The notes beneath the pieces were generated by a model that was given only the letters and a program-made list of their open reading frames with translations, ran no database searches and was not told the DNA's origin. A DNA stretch of 64,000 nucleotides from Neoarius graeffei (lineage: Eukaryota; Chordata; Actinopteri; Siluriformes; Ariidae), in contig NC_083575.1 of the NCBI RefSeq assembly GCF_027579695.1, forward strand, positions 66,749,154-66,813,153, given 5' to 3'. How positions within the stretch are numbered: position 1 is the stretch's first letter; every line of letters starts with the position of its first letter. Positions 11,527 to 21,919 of this stretch are shown here, piece by piece. A program made the translations under genes and the position numbers.

Positions 11527-11540
11527 TGGTGACCCCGACG
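11527..11540 (+). promoter_or_regulatory. Primer-binding site, tRNA-Trp
   Basis: TGGTGACCCCGACG begins one base after the 5' LTR. It is the exact complement of the 3' end of vertebrate tRNA-Trp (CGTCGGGGTCA plus CCA). Priming of minus-strand synthesis by tRNA-Trp is characteristic of CsRn1-type gypsy elements. Confidence 0.9.
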
Positions 11541-11553
11541 TATCCAGAACGAC

Positions 11554-12237
11554 ATGGCCGCCAACACTGTGTCTCTAAAGCTCCCCGAATTCTGGGAATC
11601 TTCGGTGTCAGCGTGGTTCGCACAGACTGAGGCACAGTTCGCCTTGCGTGAGATCACCGCCGATGACACTAAATATTACTACGTGGTGTCTGCCCTCAGG
11701 AGTTCTACTGCATCGAGAGTGGTGAGCCTTCTTAAACGTCCTCCTGCAGAAAGGAAATATGATACACTGCAGGAACATTTACTTAAAACGTTCGAGCTGT
11801 CTGATGCTGAGAGGGCCAGCAGGCTTTTCTCCCTTCAAGGGCTGGGTGACAGCAAGCCCTCCGAACTCATGGACAGAATGCTCGATCTGCTCAGTGAACA
11901 CAAACCGGATTTTCTTTTCCTGCACCTTTTCCTGCGCCAACTGCCTACTCAAGTGAGGGCTGCTTTAGCCAACACTGCCATCACTGATTGCCGAGAACTG
12001 GCGGCAGAGGCTGACAAATTTTTCCTGGCTAGTCAGCAGCACTGCGCAGCCGCCCTTCCTGCAGGTGCAGTGCCAGAAACGCCAAATGACCACATGCTCG
12101 CCGCAGCAGCAACCCCTCATCGGCAGCAGTCTTCAGGTTTATGTTTCTACCATGCCAAGTTTGGCCCCAAGGCTAAACGATGCCGTTCTCCGTGCAGCTT
12201 CAGTGGAGTGGGAAACGCCAAAGCCGGCGCTCACTAG
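11554..12237 (+). CDS. gag: Gag of CsRn1-type gypsy element
   Basis: This is the structural protein of the retrotransposon particle, 227 residues, intact. It begins 14 bases after the primer-binding site. The N-terminal two-thirds is helical and leucine-rich, as in gypsy capsids (LKLPEFW, WFAQTEAQF). Residues about 195-215 carry CFYHAKFGPKAKRCRSPC, a C-x2-H-x9-C-x3-C box in place of the usual CCHC knuckle, diagnostic of CsRn1-like elements. Pol lies in the +1 frame and overlaps its end, so Pol is presumably made by frameshifting. Confidence 0.88.
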   Translation: MAANTVSLKLPEFWESSVSAWFAQTEAQFALREITADDTKYYYVVSALRSSTASRVVSLLKRPPAERKYDTLQEHLLKTFELSDAERASRLFSLQGLGDSKPSELMDRMLDLLSEHKPDFLFLHLFLRQLPTQVRAALANTAITDCRELAAEADKFFLASQQHCAAALPAGAVPETPNDHMLAAAATPHRQQSSGLCFYHAKFGPKAKRCRSPCSFSGVGNAKAGAH

Positions 12238-15229
12238 TGGCCGTGAGCATCGGCCATGCTGGCAGACTGCTCTTCATCCACGATCCATCTCCAGCCGACG
12301 ATTCCTCTGCGACACAGGGGCACAGTGGAGTCTATTACCTGCCTCACAGTTGGACGTGGTGGCTGACACTCACGGCCCCCCCATGGAAGCCGCCAATGGC
12401 AGCCCCATTCGCACATACGGCACTAGACACGTTGAACTGTGTTTTGGAGGCCAACGATTTAGCTGAGACTTTGTTACTGCCAAGGTTGCTGTTCCCCTCC
12501 TAGGGTCAGATTTTTTGTGTGCATATGGACTGTTGGTGGACGTGAAAAACCACCGCTTGATCGACGCCGTCACTTTTTGTTCTTATGCATGCACGCTCAG
12601 TGACTCTGACTCCATACATCTCTCTAGCATGCTGTCTCTCACGGACAGTTTCCAGCGGCTGCTCGCAGAGTTTCCAGCACTCACGCAGCCCAACTTTTCC
12701 GCCACTACTGCCAAACACGGTGTGGGGCACCACATCGCCACCACTGGTCCGCCTGTGTATGCCCACGCGCGACGCCTCGAGCCGACCAAGCTTGCTGTGG
12801 CAAAGGCGGAGTTCGAGGCCATGGAGCGCCTAGGGATTGTTCATCGCTCCAACAGTCCTTGGGCCTCTCCCCTGCACCTCGTCCCCAAACCTGGGGGTGG
12901 CTGGCGGCCTTGTGGAGACTACCGACGACTCAACGACGTGACAACGCCTGACCGCTACCCAGTTCCACACATACAGGATGTGTCAGCTCACCTGGCTGGC
13001 AAGATCATTTTTTCGAAGGTGGACCTAACCAGAGGATACCATCAGGTGCCCGTACGCCCCCTTGACATCCCGAAAACAGCAGTGATCATGCCATTTGGTT
13101 TGTTTGAGTACTTGCGCACACCGTTCGGGCTCAAGAATGCAGCTCAAACTTTCCAACAGCTCATGGACTCAGTGTTACGGGATCTCCCCTTCGTTTTCGT
13201 ATACCTTGACGACATTCTCATGGCAAGTTCATCGCTTTCTGAACACCTGTCACACCTTCGCGCACTGTTCGAGTCACTCAGCGAGCATGGACTCATCATC
13301 AATACAGCAAAGTGCCAGTTCGGGCTCTCCACCATAGACTTTCTGGGACACTGAGTCACAAGGGACGGGCTCGTCCCTCTTCCATCAAAGGTGGAGGCCG
13401 TCGCCGCTTTCCCACACCCAGTCACAGTCAAAGCCCTACAGGAGTTTCTGGGCATGGTGAACTTTTACCATCATTTTCTCCCCAGGGCTGCCCAAATCAT
13501 GCGACCCTTGTACGAGGCCCTGAAAGGTGGCAAGCCTAAGCATGCTGTGAACTGGACCCCGGACAGAGGCAAGGCCTTTGTTGACACTAAAGCGGCCCTG
13601 GCTAAGGCTGCCATGCTGGCCCATCCTGCCGCCTCTGCCCCAATCACATTTACCACAGATGCCTCGGACTACGCGGTGGGTGCGGTTTATGAACAGTGGG
13701 TTGGTCACGCCTGGCAGCCTCTTGCTTTTTTCAGCAGGCAATTGTGCCCCAGTGAACGGAAGTATAGCACCTTCAGCCGGGAGTTGCTTGGTGTGTACCT
13801 CGCCATCCGACACTTTCGTTCAATGCTGGAGGGGCTCCGGTTCACCGTTTTTGTGGACCACAAGCCACTGACTTTTGCCATGTCCGAAGTCACTGAGCCA
13901 TGGTCTGGCCAGCAACAGCGGCAGCTGACTTACATTTCCGAGTTCATGACAGACATTGCACACGTCGCTGGAAAAAGCAACCATGTCGCAGACTGCCTCT
14001 CCCGTGCTGTTGCAGGGGCAGTCCACCTTGGCCTGGACTACAGCAGCATGGCAGCGGAGCAGGCCACAGACCCGGACGTGCAGGCTCTCCGGTCATCCGC
14101 TACGGGACTGCGACTGTGGGAGGTATCATTTAATGATGCTGGCACCACCCTGCTTTGCAACATCTCCATGGGCCCTCCTAGGCCTGTCATCCCTGCAAAG
14201 TGGAGGCGGCCTATTTTTGATGCCATACATGGTCTTTCACACCCAGGGACCAAGGCCTCACAACGGCTGGTGGCAGCCAAGTTTGTGTGGCATGGACTTA
14301 AAAAGGATGTGAGGGATTGGGCGAACATCTGCGTGGAGTGCCAACGTGCCAAAGTCCACTGGCACACCAAAGCTCCACTACAACAGTTTGAGGTACCGGA
14401 ACGACGTTTCGACCATGTGAACATCGACCTGGTCGGCCCACTGCCTCCCTCACAGGGTTACACTCATTTGCTGACTATGGTCGACAGGACCACGTGGTGG
14501 GTAGAAGCTGTTCCACTGTCATCCATAACATCGGCTGACGTAGCACGGGCATTTATTGGCACTTGGGTATCCCGTTTCGGCACCCCCTCAGACATTTCCT
14601 CAGACCGCAGCGTACAGTTTATGTCTGAACTTTGGAATGCGGTCACTGAAAGCTTGGGAGTTAAACTCCACTGCACCACAGCCTACCACCCCCAGAGTAA
14701 TGGCCTCTGTGAGTGTTTTCACAAATCAATGAAAGCCTCCCTGCGTGCCAGTCTGAAGGACAGCTCCTGGGTTGACAAACTCCCATGGGTCATGCTGGGC
14801 ATCAGGACAGCGCCAAAGGAAGACCTCCAGTCCTCCTCGGCAGAGCTGGTCTATGGTCAGCCACTGCACATCCCAGGGGATTTCGTCCCCAGCACCACGA
14901 CCCCTTGGTCAGCCACACTCCAGCGTTCTTCCCTTTTGGACAATGCCAGGCTGTTCGCGCCGAAGCCTACCTCCTGTCATGGTTTGCCGAACTCTCATGT
15001 CCCCAGTGGTCTTCAGTCAGCTGGCTATGTTTTCATTCATGTTGATGGTCACAGAGGACCACTCCGCCCACCTTACGAAGGCCCTTTCCGTGTTGTGGAG
15101 GCAGGGGACAAGCACTTTGTGGTAGACATTGGGGGCAAACCGGAGAGTGTGTCCGTGGATAGTCTTATACCAGCTCACCTGGATCTAGCCAAGCCAGTCG
15201 AGCTGGCCCAACCCCCAAAACGAGGATGA
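12065..15229 (+). pseudogene. pol: Pol of CsRn1-type gypsy element (PR-RT-RH-IN), two stops
   Basis: One frame encodes protease, reverse transcriptase, RNase H and integrase in the normal Ty3/gypsy order. Protease: FLCDTGAQWSLLP at about 12300. RT: KVDLTRGYHQVPV and the catalytic YLDD (13202-13213). RNase H: TTDASDYAVGAVYEQ and DHKPLTF. Integrase: an H-x3-H / C-x2-C zinc motif (HGLSH to CVEC), a DDE core (NIDLVGP, SSDRS, HPQSNGLCE) and a C-terminal PPYEGPFRV segment. Stops at 12464-12466 and 13352-13354 (TGA after FLGH) interrupt the frame, and the remaining 612-codon RH-IN part is open. This copy is inactive as it stands. Confidence 0.9.
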
Positions 15230-15384
15230 CCTGTGGCTAGGCCCCCAGTTCCCGATCCTCTGCCATGCCACGTGGGGACACCGCGGACGGCCACTCAGGA
15301 GCCGATTCCGTGTTCCCCCATTCGGCGGAGCTGCTGTGGACGGTTGATTCGCCCCCCACATCGTTAATTTTTTTTTTAAATGTT

Positions 15385-15413
15385 TCTATTAGGGTGAATT
15401 CTGGGGGGACGTG
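15385..15413 (+). other. Polypurine-rich tract before 3' LTR
   Basis: GGGTGAATTCTGGGGGGACGTG lies immediately upstream of the 3' LTR, the position of the plus-strand primer of LTR retrotransposons. The G-run is the likely RNase-H-resistant primer. Confidence 0.6.
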
Positions 15414-15754
15414 TGTAGTGCACTCATGAATGTATGCATAATTCACCTTCACAACTGTGTTTGTTACAGCATTGCCATGCAGGTTTTGCTCAGCTGTTTG
15501 TTACAGCATTGTCATGCAGGTTTTGCTCAGCTCTTTGTTAAGCACTTGTTTATAAATTCACCATCTTGAATGTTGTGCTTCCGATAATAGTTGCGGTCCC
15601 TTTAAGGAACCTGGCTATGTTTTGACACGCTGCTTTTCTGTTCATGCGCAGCGCCATGTTTGAGATATACTTAGCGTTAATAAAAACGACTCACGGCTCT
15701 GAGTCTGAAATGTGAGAAGTTGTCAGTTTTCTCATTACAAACGCAACTTCAACA
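15414..15754 (+). repeat. 3' LTR of gypsy element
   Basis: 341 bp from TGTAGTGC to TTCAACA, matching the split 5' LTR with few differences. It is uninterrupted, so it shows the pre-insertion sequence of the LINE target (TATAAATTCACCATCTTGAA). Confidence 0.93.
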
Positions 15755-15856
15755 ATATCTTCAATGTCCTCCACAGACGTTCCGGCAGGACAGGTGGGTT
15801 CCCCCGAACCCAGAAACTGTGTCAATTTTGTTAGGAGACCAGTTTATCAAATCCAT
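15755..15856 (-). pseudogene. Small membrane protein ORF, upstream part
   Basis: Minus-strand ATG at 15856-15854 begins MDLINWSPNKID and runs about 30 codons toward the gypsy insertion site, then meets a stop unless the frame moves by one base. With that shift it leads directly into the downstream part at 5692-5430. It is the N-terminal half of the small ORF carried by the repeat unit. Confidence 0.45.
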
Positions 15857-15989
15857 GCTTTTTTAGTTTAGAAATTCAATGCAGAGAGAGTCTCTCAAAA
15901 AAAAAAAGGTATAGGCAGACAAGACGAAACAGAGCACAAGCAGGAAAAAAAGGAGAGGAGAGCAGAGAAATGCGACCGCCTTCCGTGAG

Positions 15990-16311
15990 AGCACTTATTG
16001 GAACATCCAGACAGTAAGGCATTACAATAATCCAACCTGGAGGTAACGAAAGCATGAGCTAGTTTTCTGCGTCATGTAGTGACGACAAATTTCTTATCTT
16101 AGCAATATTTCTGAGATGAAAGAAAGCTATCCGGGTAATGTTATCAATGTGAGTTTCGAATGAAAGACTGGGGTCAATAATCACTCCGAGGTCTTTTAGT
16201 GCTGCACGTGAAGAAACAGAAAGGCCATCCAGAGTTACTGTGTAATCAGAAAACTTACTTCTAGCTGTATGTGGTCCGAGTGTACAGGTAAGTACTTCAG
16301 TCTTGTCAGAG
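15990..16311 (-). pseudogene. L2/Rex-like LINE ORF2, middle piece (fragment 2 of 3)
   Basis: The minus strand encodes HSDKTEVLTC, then VSSRAALKDLGVIIDPSLSF and ITRIAFFHLRNIAKIR, the post-catalytic region of a Jockey/L2/Rex-type reverse transcriptase. The next upstream residues, including the GVPQGSVL and YADD motifs, are at 28158-27890. The break between them carries the 5-bp repeat CAGAG on both sides. The continuation downstream is at 4789-4401. Confidence 0.85.
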
Positions 16312-16904
16312 TGTTGCAATTCGGACGGGTGGGTGGAGCACAGAAGGACAGCAAGCCAGAACTGAGTTCAACAAAATCTCTTTATTTGGACACTTTACAG
16401 CAGGGGTCACCAAATTTTTTTCTCTGGGGGCCACATTGTCGTTCCTGACTGTAATGGGGGGCCGGGGTCGGATCAGCTATATAACATAGAATTGTATGAC
16501 CCAGACAAATATAACCACCAGCAGGTCTCACTGTGTAGTAGAGATTACTAGCCTGGCACGGCCATCCACACTACTATATCCACACTACTATATCAACACT
16601 TGATTCCTGGCACATATTTGTTTATCTTTACTAGTGGTTTGCAAAAGTAGGAACCGAGTCTTCACACTTTGTTTTAATTTGAAATATCACAGATATTCCA
16701 TTTATTTATTTTCTAACAAAAATAACATCAAAGCTGTCAAGGTAATAAACATCTGCCTAGTTGAAGTGATTGACACTGGCAAAGGTGAGTGGAAAATTAT
16801 AAATTGTAGGTAGACCTGTTGATATTATTAATAATATTAATAATAATTGTGTGCAGCACTTAATAAAGGTCAAATAAATAGGCCTATAAAATAAATACAT
16901 TTTT

Positions 16905-17081
16905 TTTTAAAGATATTTTTTTGGGCTTTTTGCACCTTTATTGGATAGGACAGTGTAGAGACAGGAAATGAGCGGGAGAGAGAGACGGGAAGGGATCGGG
17001 AAATGTCCTCGGGCTGGAATCGAACCCGGGTCGCCCGCATTCATGGTATGGCGCCTTAACCACCTGAGCCACGACGCCCCC
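16905..17081 (-). repeat. tRNA-derived SINE
   Basis: The minus strand starts GGGGGCGTCGTGGCTCAGGT, contains an A box (TGGCTCAGGTGG, 17071-17060) and a B box (GGTTCGATTCC, 17026-17016) of RNA polymerase III promoters, and ends in CCTATCCAATAAAGGTGC and an A-rich tail. A 14-bp target duplication ATAAATACATTTTT flanks it (16891-16904 and 17082-17095). The body of about 177 bp beyond the tRNA-like head and the target duplication exclude a functional tRNA gene. Confidence 0.9.
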
Positions 17082-17139
17082 ATAAATACATTTTTAAAAA
17101 ACAGTGAAATTATAATAATATGAGCAATAGATCAATAGA

Positions 17140-17716
17140 TCACAGCAGTTGTGCTGTGTCCTGCACGTCATTGCTCTCATCCATGGCCAAAGCAAAAAAC
17201 TCGAATTCTGACGCTTTCTCATTCAGCTGGTCATACACGTTGTCCCCCAAATCTTCGGTTCGCCTGGTCATAGTAGGTGCGGAGAGACTCACTGCGTTGA
17301 GCGCATCCTTCTTGTCGGGACACACCTCCTCGGCCACAGCAAGCATGCATACTTTAACAAAGTCCCCATCAGTAAACGGCTTTCCATGGATAGCTAGTAG
17401 GTGAGCTACCTTATAGCTAGCTCGGACAGCAGCCTGGTTGATCTGGGTTTGGCGAAGGAATACATTCTGTTGTGCAGCCAGTCCGCATTTCATCCTCCGA
17501 ATCCTGTCTTCTCTTGTTTACCCTCGCAAACTGCGTCGTCACTACAAAACTCTTTGTGGCGGGTTTTGTAGTGACGACGCAGATTATATTCTTTGAAAAC
17601 CGACACACTTTCTTTACATACAAGACAAACTGCACGGTCCTTACACTGAACGAAAAAATAATCGGTATTCCACTGTTCTTTAAAAACTCTGCACTCTGTC
17701 GCTTACCGCTAGCCAT
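17140..17716 (-). pseudogene. hAT2 transposase N-terminal region with BED finger, broken
   Basis: The minus strand begins MASGKRQ at 17716. In shifted frames it encodes a BED-type finger (KESVSVFKEYN, RRHYKTRH), then LRQTQINQAAVRASYKVAHL, FVKVCMLAVAEEVCP, TRRTEDLGDNVYDQL and the DES motif of the first catalytic Asp. The family is GTF2IRD2-like hAT. Frame shifts and a 20-bp fold-back insertion (17531-17582) within the finger region inactivate it. The catalytic C-terminus is absent. Confidence 0.8.
17531..17582. repeat. Perfect 20-bp inverted repeat (fold-back) within transposase
   Basis: CTGCGTCGTCACTACAAAAC (17531-17550) and its exact reverse complement (17563-17582) are separated by 12 bases. 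One arm is the native BED-finger coding sequence (LRRHYKT on the minus strand); the other reads as nonsense in the protein. It therefore looks like a templated inverted copy of neighbouring DNA. Confidence 0.95.
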
Positions 17717-17886
17717 TTTGCTGTCCTGAACACTGACAGTTCTCTGTGCGTGCGCCGCCTGTCACTGCTTGATCGCAAGCATATGACGAAAATTCAGAAA
17801 ATATGAATAGTTCATTTTATAACTAAATATCAATTTTAATTGATAAAATCAACAAAATACAAGATGCAGACATGTTATTATTTGCC

Positions 17887-18188
17887 TGTAGCAGTTCAGA
17901 GCAGGTGGGTGGAGCACAGAGGACGGCAGGACAGAGATCAGGTTCCAATTGAGTATTTATTTTCACACTTTGCAGTATAAACTTTACTCAGACATACACA
18001 CACAACGAGTGTCGGTTCTGGGAAGAGCTCCTTCCGCTCTCGCTCTCCCTCCTCATATAGGGCGCGGTCACTGGGAAGACACACAAACACAGGTTAATTG
18101 CTCTCAGGTGAAGTGATTCTGCCACTTACCTTCCCTGACTCCGCCCTCCTGTCACAGACCGGCACTTGACCACGCCCCCGCTGCCACA
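17887..18188 (-). repeat. 3' LTR of Gmr1-type element (younger copy)
   Basis: 302 bp, TGTAGCAG to CTGCCACA on the + strand. It contains a TATA-like CTATATGAGG in the sense (minus) orientation. It differs from the 5' LTR at four sites. The polypurine primer (sense GGGGGGGG, + strand C-run 18241-18248) lies upstream in the sense direction. Confidence 0.93.
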
Positions 18189-20500
18189 TACCCCCACCGC
18201 CCGACTCAGGCCGGGCGCCTGTCCGGCCTGCAGCCGACTCCCCCCCCCCTTGACGGGAGAGGAAGTCCACCACGACCATCTGCGCCCCCGGCCTGTGGAC
18301 CACCTTGAAGTTGAAGGGTTGGAGTGCCAGATACCAACGGGTGATCTGCGCGTTGGCATCCTTCATGCGGTGGAGCCACTGGAGGGGCACGTGGTCCGAA
18401 CAGAGGGTGAAAGGGCGCCCCAGCAGGTAGTAACGGAGGGTGAGGACCGCCCACTTGATCGCCAGGCACTCCTTTTCAATCGTGCTGTAGCGCCCCTCAC
18501 GCACTGACAGCTTCCGACTGATGTAAAGGACCGGGCGGTCCTCCCCCTCCACCTGCTGGGACAAAACGGCCCCCAGCCCCCTGTCCGACGCATCCGTCTG
18601 TAACATAAAAGGGAGAGAGAAGTCAGGGGAGTGTAAAAGTGGCCCCCCACACAGTGCAGCCTTTACCTCAGAGAAAGCCCGTTGACACTGCTCCGTCCAC
18701 TGGACCGGATCTGGCGCCCCCTTTTTAGTGAGGTCAGTCAGCGGGCTGGTGACGTCCAAATAATTAGGTATAAACCTACGATGTAAGCCAGCCAGCCCCA
18801 GGAACTGTCTCACCCCCTTTTTGGTCTTGGGCCTCGGGCAGGCCACAATCGCTGCTGTCTTATTAATTTGGGGACGCACCTGCCCGTTGCCCAAGTGGAA
18901 GCCCAGATACCGTACTTCCACCCGCCCAATCGCACACTTCTTTGGGTTGGCTGTGAGTCCCGCCCGCCTCAGTGACCTAAGGACGGCCCTCAGGTGTTAC
19001 AGGTGCCGCTGCCAGTCATTACTATAAATGATATCATCTAAATACGCGGCCGCATAGGTGGTGTGGGGCCGGAGGACCCTGTCCATCAGCCGCTGAAACG
19101 TAACGGGCGCCCCAAACAGCCCAAACGGAAGTGTGACAAACTGGTGTAAGCCGAACGGTGTGGAAAAGGCCGTTTTCTCCCGGGATAATGGAGTCAAGGG
19201 GATCTGCCAATATCCCTTCGTCAAATCCAGTGTCGAGTAAAAGCGAGCCGTGCCTAGTTGATCGAGCAGCTCATCAATACGAGGCATTGGGTACGCATCG
19301 AATTTAGACACCGCGTTGACTTTTCTATAGTCCACACAGAACCGGACCGAGCCGTCGGCCTTGGGAACCAAGACCACCGGGCTGCTCCAGTCACTGTGGG
19401 ACTCCTTGACGATGCCCATTTCGAGCATGGCCTGAAGTTCTTCCCGAACCACCTTTTTTTTGTGTTCGGGTAGCCTGTAAGGGCGGCCACGCACTACCAC
19501 CCCCGGGGGCGTCTCTATGTGGTGTTCTATGAGGTTAGTGCGACCGGGCAGGGGCGAGAACACATCCGAAAACTCGGCCTGCAACTGGGCGACCTCCGTG
19601 AGTTGGGTCGGGGAGAGGTGGTCTCCACAGGGGACCGGAGAGGTACGTGATGCCAATGTCCCTTTTTGAACCTCCGGCCCCAGCTCCGCCTTCTCCGGAA
19701 CTACCAACACCAACGCCACGGGGACCTCCTCGTTCCAGAGTTTCAGCAGATTGAGGTGGTAGATCTGTAGCGTCCCACCCCTGTCTGTTCGCCTCACCTC
19801 ATAGTCGACGTCCCCGACTCGCCGTGTGACCTCAAAGGGCCCTTGCCACTTGGCGATCAATTTGGAGCTCGACGTGGGCAACAGTACGAGTACTTTATCT
19901 CCCGGTGTGAACTCTCTAAGGCGCGTACCCTTGTTGTACAGGCGGGCTTGCTGTTCCTGGGCCTGCCGCAAATTCTCCTGAGTTAGGTGGGTGAGCGTGT
20001 GGAGTTTTGCGCGCAGGTCCATAACGTACTGAATTTCGTTCTTACTTTGTGAAGGTCCCTCCTCCCAATTTTCCCGCAGCACGTCCAGGATGCCGCGCGG
20101 CTTACGCCTATATAATAATTCGAATGGGGAGAACTCCGTGGAGGCTTGGGGGACCTCTCGCACTGAGAACAGCAAGGGTTCGAGCCACTTATCCCAATTA
20201 CGTGTGTCCTCACTTATGAATTTCTTAATAATATTTTTGAGGGTGCGGTTGAACCGTTCCACTAAACCGTCCATTTGTGGGTGATATACGCTGGTGCGGC
20301 TTAATCCCCAATAACCCATACAGTTCGCGCAGTGTTCGTGACATAAACGTAGTGCCTTGGTCAGTCAGAATCTCTTTGGGGATTCCAACTCGGGAGATGA
20401 CGCGGAAGAGTGCCTCTGCAATACTGCGTGCTGAGATATTGCGCAGAGGCACTGCTTCCGGGTATCGTGTTGCATAGTCCACCAGAACTAATATAAAGCG
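18189..20500 (-). pseudogene. pol: Pol part 2: integrase end, reverse transcriptase, RNase H (Gmr1-type)
   Basis: On the minus strand from 20319: integrase C-terminal part (VYHPQMDGLVERFNRTLKN), a GPF/Y module ([13 protein letters not shown]), then RT with [33 protein letters not shown] and catalytic YLDD (about 19045), and RNase H with [14 protein letters not shown] and CSDHVPLQWLH. A TAA near 18997 separates RT from RNase H, in the same frame. A frame shift near 20290 separates this part from the integrase core. RT downstream of integrase is seen directly. Confidence 0.9.
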
Positions 20501-21919
20501 GTACCCTCGTGCTGACCGATCTAATGGCCTGACGAGATCCATCCCAATTCTCTCAAACGGGGTCTAGATTAACGGTAGAGGGCGCAAAGGTGCTTTTGGA
20601 ATGGCGGCTGGATTTACTAACTGGCATTCGCGGCATGCCGTACACCACCTACGGACATCGCCGCGAATCCCCGGCCAATAGAATCGGGCCATTATTCGGG
20701 CTAGTGTTTTATCCTGCCCTAAGTGTCCAGCCATGGGATTAAAGTGAGCCACCTGGAATACCAATTCCCAGCGGCTCTTTGGAATCAAAAGCTGCGTGAC
20801 TCGCTCTTTAGTTTGAGTGTCCTGCGTCACTCGGTATAATCTATTCTTCATAATCGCGAAGTAGGGGAAGGACGGGGTGGCATTCGGCGGGAGCGTTTGA
20901 CCATCGATTACTCTCACTTGGTCAATTGCATGCCGCAGAGTCTCGTCTCGCGACTGCTCTAATGGGAAATCCGCGAGGGATTCCCCAATAGAGAGAGGAG
21001 GAGCCGGCGGCTCCTCACTCTGACGCGGAGATGACGTAGACGGCTCTGTGACAGCTGCCCCCGCCAAAGCGACACCGGGACCTCCCCCTGTCAACTGGCA
21101 GGACCCACTCTCTACTAGGCGCGTCATTAAACCCCGAAATCCCGGCCAATCAGTCCCCAAAATTAAAGAGTGGGTAAGGCAAGGATTAACCGCCGCCTTC
21201 ACTATAAATTTTTCCCCTCTGAAAATAATGTGGACCAACACCAAAGGGTAGCAGTGAACATCCCCGTGCACACACAACACCCTCACCCCTTGTGCTCCCC
21301 CCAATGCCTCGTTTTGAACCAGGCTTTGGCGAATTGAGGTCTGATTACAACCAGAATCCACCAACGCCTGATATGTAGCCCCTTGGATACTCACCGGTAT
21401 GCGATATGCTCTGGCCCGATCGAGGGCGGCCTCTGGCGCGTCGGGGATCCGAACCTCCACGCCCACTTCCATTGTCGTGCACTGCTGTTGAAGGTGGCCC
21501 AGCTCCCCGCAGCGCCAGCCAACCGGCCCGGGCTTTCCCTCTGCACCGGTGATCTGGGGTTCACTCACCTGAGGTGGGGGAGAGACAGACACAGAAGGGA
21601 GAAATGGGAGGGCATCGCGGGTGCGGCGGGCCAGCTGGGGTGGGGCCGGCCCCCGCCTCCGCGGTGGGGGAATGGGGCGAGGACGGGACACAGGAGGAGG
21701 GAGAGAGAAGAGGAGAGAAGAGATGCCATCTGCCGTCCTGCCGCCGAGACAGCCGCCGCCAAATTGTCCTCCGCCAGCTCGACTGCCTGATCCAGCGACG
21801 CCGGGCGGTGGCACTGGACCTACTCCGCAGTTCCTGTTGGCAAGCGAGCAACGAACTGTTCCAGCGCCACCTGGTCGAGGATTCCTTCGGCGTCGCGGTT
21901 GTTGGCCCTCAGCCACCAC
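20225..21919 (-). pseudogene. pol: Pol part 1: zinc knuckle, protease, integrase (Gmr1-type)
   Basis: Minus-strand frame from 21919. The nucleocapsid knuckle reads GWRCGELGHLQQQC, so the first Cys of the CCHC box is Gly in this copy (the older copy has Cys). Protease: [14 protein letters not shown] at about 21370. Integrase zinc domain: [13 protein letters not shown] to CTACREC (about 20760-20620). Integrase core: GMDLV (with a TAG just upstream), [13 protein letters not shown] and LTDQGTTF. Integrase thus directly follows protease. Confidence 0.9.

Larger units (their letters stand above)
5693..15754 (+). mobile_element. CsRn1-type Ty3/gypsy LTR retrotransposon
   Basis: The complete element begins TGTAGTAC at 5693 and ends CTTCAACA at 15754. 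It is flanked by the 4-bp duplication ATAT (5689-5692 and 15755-15758). Order: 5' LTR, primer-binding site, gag, protease, reverse transcriptase, RNase H, integrase, 3' LTR. Two features match what is known of the CsRn1 clade: a Gag Cys-His box of CHCC type (C-x2-H-x9-C-x3-C) and a primer site complementary to tRNA-Trp. Its 5' LTR carries an L1-like LINE insertion (5847-11324). Two in-frame stops in pol make this copy inactive, but it is otherwise well preserved. Confidence 0.92.
4790..15989 (-). mobile_element. Repeat unit with small membrane-protein ORF, split by a gypsy element
   Basis: Sequence at 4790-5692 and 15755-15989 is what remains between two pieces of the host LINE once the gypsy element at 5693-15754 is removed. 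On the minus strand it starts near 15989, includes a small ORF spanning the gypsy insertion, and ends in an (ATTC)n tail at 4789-4812. The tail suggests a LINE-type copy-paste insertion. I do not recognise the family. The exact 5' end and a target duplication were not resolved. Confidence 0.5.

Noticed and set aside
17000..17081. tRNA gene on the minus strand
   Set aside because: A and B boxes are present, but the sequence continues into a SINE body with an A-rich tail and a 14-bp target duplication.
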